From assembly GCF_000375525.1 (NCBI RefSeq), contig NZ_AQXC01000003.1, positions 157,778 through 221,777 of the forward strand: 64,000 nucleotides of DNA, written 5' to 3'. Below are positions 61,397 to 64,000 of this stretch, piece by piece. The DNA is from Corynebacterium propinquum DSM 44285. Lineage in GTDB: Bacteria > Actinomycetota > Actinomycetes > Mycobacteriales > Mycobacteriaceae. The position numbers and the translations under genes were made by a program. The notes beneath the pieces are model-generated. The model saw only the letters and a list, made by a program, of their open reading frames with translations. It was not told the DNA's origin and searched no databases. The stretch's first letter is position 1. The number at the start of each line of letters is the position of its first letter.

Positions 61397-62539
61397 ATGC
61401 CGAAAACACTGCTGGTCACCAACGATTTCCCTCCGGTAATCGGGGGGATTGAATCATATCTACGGGATTTCGTTTCCCTGCTGGACCCCAACGAGATCAT
61501 CGTTTTTGCGCCCACGCGGGATCACGCCGCCTGCCAAAGCTACGACGCGCAGCTGGATTATCCCGTGATTCGCTGGCCACACCGCCTGTTACTGCCGACG
61601 CCGCGGGCGGCGAAGAAACTCCGCGAAATCATCCGCACCCACGACATCGACACCGTATGGTTTGGTGCGGCCGCTCCCCTGGCTTTGTTGGCAAAGACCG
61701 CGAAACAGGCCGGCGCGAAGAAGGTTATTTCCACCACGCACGGCCATGAGGTCGGCTGGTCCATGATCCCGGGGGCGCGCCAGGCACTGCGCGTGATCGG
61801 CAATAACTCTGACGTGCTGACGTATATCTCGTCCTACACGCGCCGTCGCCTGGAAAAACCCTTCGGTAACCGCCCGCGGTGGGTGCATCTTCCTTCCGGG
61901 GTCAACGCGGATAATTTTGGGGTGGCGAGCCCACAGCGGCAAGTGGAGGCGAAGCAAGCCTTTGGCATTGCCGCGTCCGCGCCGACGATCGTGTGCATTT
62001 CGCGTTTTGTCCCGCGCAAGGGCCAGGACAAGCTGTTGCAGGCGTTTCCGGTGCTGCGTCGGCAGTTCCCGGACGTGCAATTGATTTTGGTGGGCCGCGG
62101 GCGTTCGTACCGGCGCCTGGAACGGCTGCGGAAGAAATACGCTCCCGATGCTCTGTTACTGAACAACACGGATTATCAGCAGAACCGGGTGCGCGTCGAC
62201 GATGCGTTGGCTGCCGCGGATGTGTTCGCGATGCCCGCTCGCACGCGCGCGGGAGGGTTGTCCGTGGAAGGTCTCGGCATCGTGTATTTGGAAGCGCAGG
62301 CGTGCGGTATCCCGGTGGTCGCGGGCAGCTCCGGGGGTGCACCGGAAACCATCACCGACGAAACCGGCGTGGTAGTCAACGGACACCGGGTAGGCAGCAT
62401 TGTGCGTGGTATCCAAGGCTTGCTTGCCGACGCCCAGCTGCGCTCTGAGATGGGTGCTGCGGGCAGGGCGCACGTCGTGAAGAATTGGAACTGGGATCTG
62501 CTGGGTGCGCGGCTGAAACAGGAGCTCCGGGAGGTCTAA
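61397..62539 (+). CDS. pimB: PimB'-like GDP-mannose-dependent mannosyltransferase
   Basis: 380-residue GT4 enzyme. N-terminal acceptor part VTNDFPPVIGGIESYLRDF and THGHEVGWSMIPG are characteristic of corynebacterial PimB', which adds the second mannose to phosphatidylinositol mannoside. The donor site has SRFVPRKGQDKL and EGLGIVYLEAQACG (EX7E). Acts at the inner membrane face for lipomannan/lipoarabinomannan. The alternative, a paralogous mannosyltransferase, is possible. Confidence 0.82.
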   Translation: MPKTLLVTNDFPPVIGGIESYLRDFVSLLDPNEIIVFAPTRDHAACQSYDAQLDYPVIRWPHRLLLPTPRAAKKLREIIRTHDIDTVWFGAAAPLALLAKTAKQAGAKKVISTTHGHEVGWSMIPGARQALRVIGNNSDVLTYISSYTRRRLEKPFGNRPRWVHLPSGVNADNFGVASPQRQVEAKQAFGIAASAPTIVCISRFVPRKGQDKLLQAFPVLRRQFPDVQLILVGRGRSYRRLERLRKKYAPDALLLNNTDYQQNRVRVDDALAAADVFAMPARTRAGGLSVEGLGIVYLEAQACGIPVVAGSSGGAPETITDETGVVVNGHRVGSIVRGIQGLLADAQLRSEMGAAGRAHVVKNWNWDLLGARLKQELREV

Positions 62540-62669
62540 AGCAGCGATTTCCCGCCCAGTGGCCGAGCTTTTCAACGGCGATAACATTCACCGTGTTGGG
62601 GTGTATGGCCTCCGCGGCCCTGTGTCTTGCCACTTAACTCAGTGATTGTCTCGCCACTCAACTCAGCTG

Positions 62670-62730
62670 ATGGTGCATTTTTGCAAATAGTGCGCCTTAA
62701 ACCCGCCTTTTTAGTCCCTATTTGCAAAAA
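62670..62730. repeat. Second copy of the palindromic element, interrupted
   Basis: Matches 38781-38841 closely (GCCTTAAACCCGCC in place of GCCTTAAACCCACC) but loses the last terminal bases where IS3-type DNA begins nearby. Confidence 0.75.
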
Positions 62731-62789
62731 AGACACAACTGAAGTGTCCCAGGTTTTGTTCCGTTTGAGTAGATGGGAAAATCTGGACC

Positions 62790-63104
62790 ATGCCCAAAAA
62801 ATTTGACCAGGATGCCAAGGACCGTGTGGTCCGTCTCGTGGAAGACCGCATCTTGGCGGAGAATCTTTCAATGCAACAAGCGTGCAAGATTGTGGCGCCG
62901 AAACTAGGGGTCTCATGGCACACAGCAAGACAATGGACGCAAGCCGTTCGACGCGAAAGACATGTTGTCGAACGCATGCCAGAGGATATGCAAGCCGAAA
63001 TCTCCAGGCTGCGACGTGAAAACCAAGAACTACGAGATACCAACGAACTGCTGAAGGCTGCGTCAGCTTTTTTCGCCTCACGACCAGGCCCGAAACCTCG
63101 GTGA
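62790..63104 (+). CDS. IS3-family transposase OrfA
   Basis: 104 residues: helix-turn-helix (LSMQQACKIVAPKLGVSWHT) and a Leu-zipper-like end (ISRLRRENQELRDTNELLK). Full length. It overlaps orfB by four bases, as needed for the frameshifted OrfAB fusion. Confidence 0.88.
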   Translation: MPKKFDQDAKDRVVRLVEDRILAENLSMQQACKIVAPKLGVSWHTARQWTQAVRRERHVVERMPEDMQAEISRLRRENQELRDTNELLKAASAFFASRPGPKPR

Positions 63105-63716
63105 TGATCCGATTCATCGATGAATACCGGGATCGTTTCTCAATCGAGTTCATCTGTACGACGTTGAAGAATAACCGGGTTGGCGGGTTTATCACCTCGC
63201 GTGGTTATCGCCAGTCCAAAGCTCGTGGGCCCAGTGCTCGTCGCCTTCGCGATGCTGCTCTAGTCGAACGTATCAGCACCGTTCATAGAGATAATTACGG
63301 TGTCTACGGTGTGCGAAAAATGTGGCATGCTCTTTACCGTGAAGGAATTGATATCGGTCGTGAACACACTGCCCGGCTGATGCGCCTGGCTGGTGTTTCT
63401 GGCAAAGGCAAAGGCCGATCACCAATCACAACGCGTAAGCCCAACGTGGCGGATCTGCGCCCGGACTTGGTGGGGCGCGAATTCACAGCTTCGGGGCCAA
63501 ATAAGTTGTGGGTGGCTGACATTACCTATGTGCGCACGAAGAAAGGCTTTGTGTATGCCGCGTTTGTCACCGATGTGTTTTCTCGGCGCATCGTCGGATG
63601 GGCGCTATCGGATTCAATGCGCACTTCAGGTTTTGCCCTTGCAAGCTCTCAACCAAGCGATCATGTGTGCTGAAGAAACAACAGGTTTGGTGCACCATTC
63701 TGACCACGGCTCACAG
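63101..63716 (+). pseudogene. IS3-family transposase OrfB, frameshifted and truncated
   Basis: The frame runs through the DDE-domain start LWVADITYVRT to SDSMRTS and then stops at 63673. One surplus T near 63624-63625 explains it: the next frame resumes with LPLQALNQAI and HHSDHGSQ (second catalytic Asp). After GSQ the IS30-like sequence begins, so the catalytic Glu and the C terminus are missing. Confidence 0.85.
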
Positions 63717-64000
63717 GGTGGATTCAATTGGTTGTCGCAACACCCTGAGCATGGAGGTATGAGAAGGTGGCTACCAAGGACTGGAGTAAGAAGACCAGTG
63801 ATATGCCGGTGGGGGTGCGGCGTCAGTGGCGTGCGGATCGGGCGTTGCGGCCTGCGATGCGTTCCCCGGGTAGGCCGGTTCCGTCACGGGCAGTGCAACG
63901 CCAGTTCTGGGGTCTGATCGCGACGGGAATCACCACTGCGCAGGCCGCCCTTCAGGTGGGGGTGTCCGTACCGGTGGGAACGAGGTGGTTCCGTCATGCT
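63717..64000 (+). mobile_element. IS30-like element, left part (runs off the window)
   Basis: The end sequence GATTCAATTGGTTGTCGCAA starts just after the broken orfB, followed by a transposase reading frame. Nested in the IS3 element. Confidence 0.7.
63767..64000 (+). CDS. IS30-family-like transposase, N-terminal part
   Basis: 78 codons from GTG at 63767 (GGAGG nine bases before). The sequence has a basic N terminus, then GRPVPSRAVQRQFWGLIATG and ITTAQAALQVGVSVPVGTRW, the helix-turn-helix of IS30-type transposases. Continues past the window. Confidence 0.75.
   Translation, partial: MATKDWSKKTSDMPVGVRRQWRADRALRPAMRSPGRPVPSRAVQRQFWGLIATGITTAQAALQVGVSVPVGTRWFRHA

Larger units (their letters stand above)
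62740..63716 (+). mobile_element. IS3-family element, right part lost
   Basis: Left end TGAAGTGTCCCAGG at 62740, then orfA and orfB in overlapping frames. OrfB carries a frameshift near 63624 and is cut by IS30-like DNA at about 63717. It lies at the end of the palindromic repeat copy. Confidence 0.8.

Overview
The window reads as a chromosomal segment of a Corynebacterium (Mycobacteriales). The evidence is moderately high G+C, an actinobacterial fhaA-fhaB-pstP-rodA-pbpA-pknA-pknB-crgA cluster, corynebacterial HtaA-type heme receptors with hmuTUV and hmuO, a PimB'-like phosphatidylinositol mannosyltransferase, and candidate McbR, DtxR, BioQ and ParB sites. The Ser/Thr-kinase/SEDS cluster, one near-perfect parS site and a dense DnaA-box cluster suggest the segment lies in the origin-proximal part of the chromosome. 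The species cannot be fixed from the sequence alone.

Layout. 0-8 kb: an aromatic flavin hydroxylase, a DUF4143 ATPase, a repeat-flanked membrane-protein segment, an S4/VOC pair, an SDR enzyme, an AbrB-type membrane protein and two convergent small membrane proteins around a palindrome array. 8-10.8 kb: the metQNI methionine importer. 10.8-11.6 kb: a gene graveyard holding a helicase tail, a frameshifted membrane protein, one solitary type I-E CRISPR repeat and a beheaded cas2e. 11.7-16.6 kb: housekeeping genes (DUF885, ROK regulator, gamma-carbonic anhydrase, HAD protein, membrane protein). 16.9-29.2 kb: a heme/iron island (htaA-hmuT-hmuU-hmuV, htaB, two further surface proteins, then nrdI-nrdF). 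29.6-35.5 kb: lipase, sirtuin, biotin synthase with its BsaP-like partner, a DUF4442 protein and an M20 peptidase. 35.5-38.6 kb: a second heme locus, hmuO-hmuT2-hmuU2, without an ATPase gene. 39-49.5 kb: tRNA-Leu and the cell-growth/kinase cluster. 49.5-54.3 kb: a GntR-ABC module, a small secreted protein, an ECF sigma unit and the DnaA-box region. 54.3-62.5 kb: ppiA, a YihY-type protein, metF-metE, a lysine-rich membrane-anchored protein and the PimB'-like transferase. 62.7 kb to the end: an IS3-family element that interrupts a short palindromic repeat and is itself broken by an IS30-like element.

How the parts work together. HtaA, HtaB and the HtaA/propeller protein would take heme at the surface, HmuT/HmuU/HmuV import it and HmuO opens the ring to release iron. 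The second HmuTU pair would need to borrow HmuV. metQNI and metFE carry the same candidate McbR operator variant, consistent with coordinated methionine supply.

The most striking gene is the nrdF inside the iron island. Three of its four metal-ligand glutamates are replaced by Gln113, Ser173 and Lys207, the signature of the metal-free, DOPA-radical class Ie ribonucleotide reductase. It sits directly behind the nrdI needed to build that radical, suggesting a ribonucleotide reductase for metal starvation. A second whole-window signal is the 10-mer CTTGCCGACG, which I found 24 times on the two strands, including in non-coding DNA.
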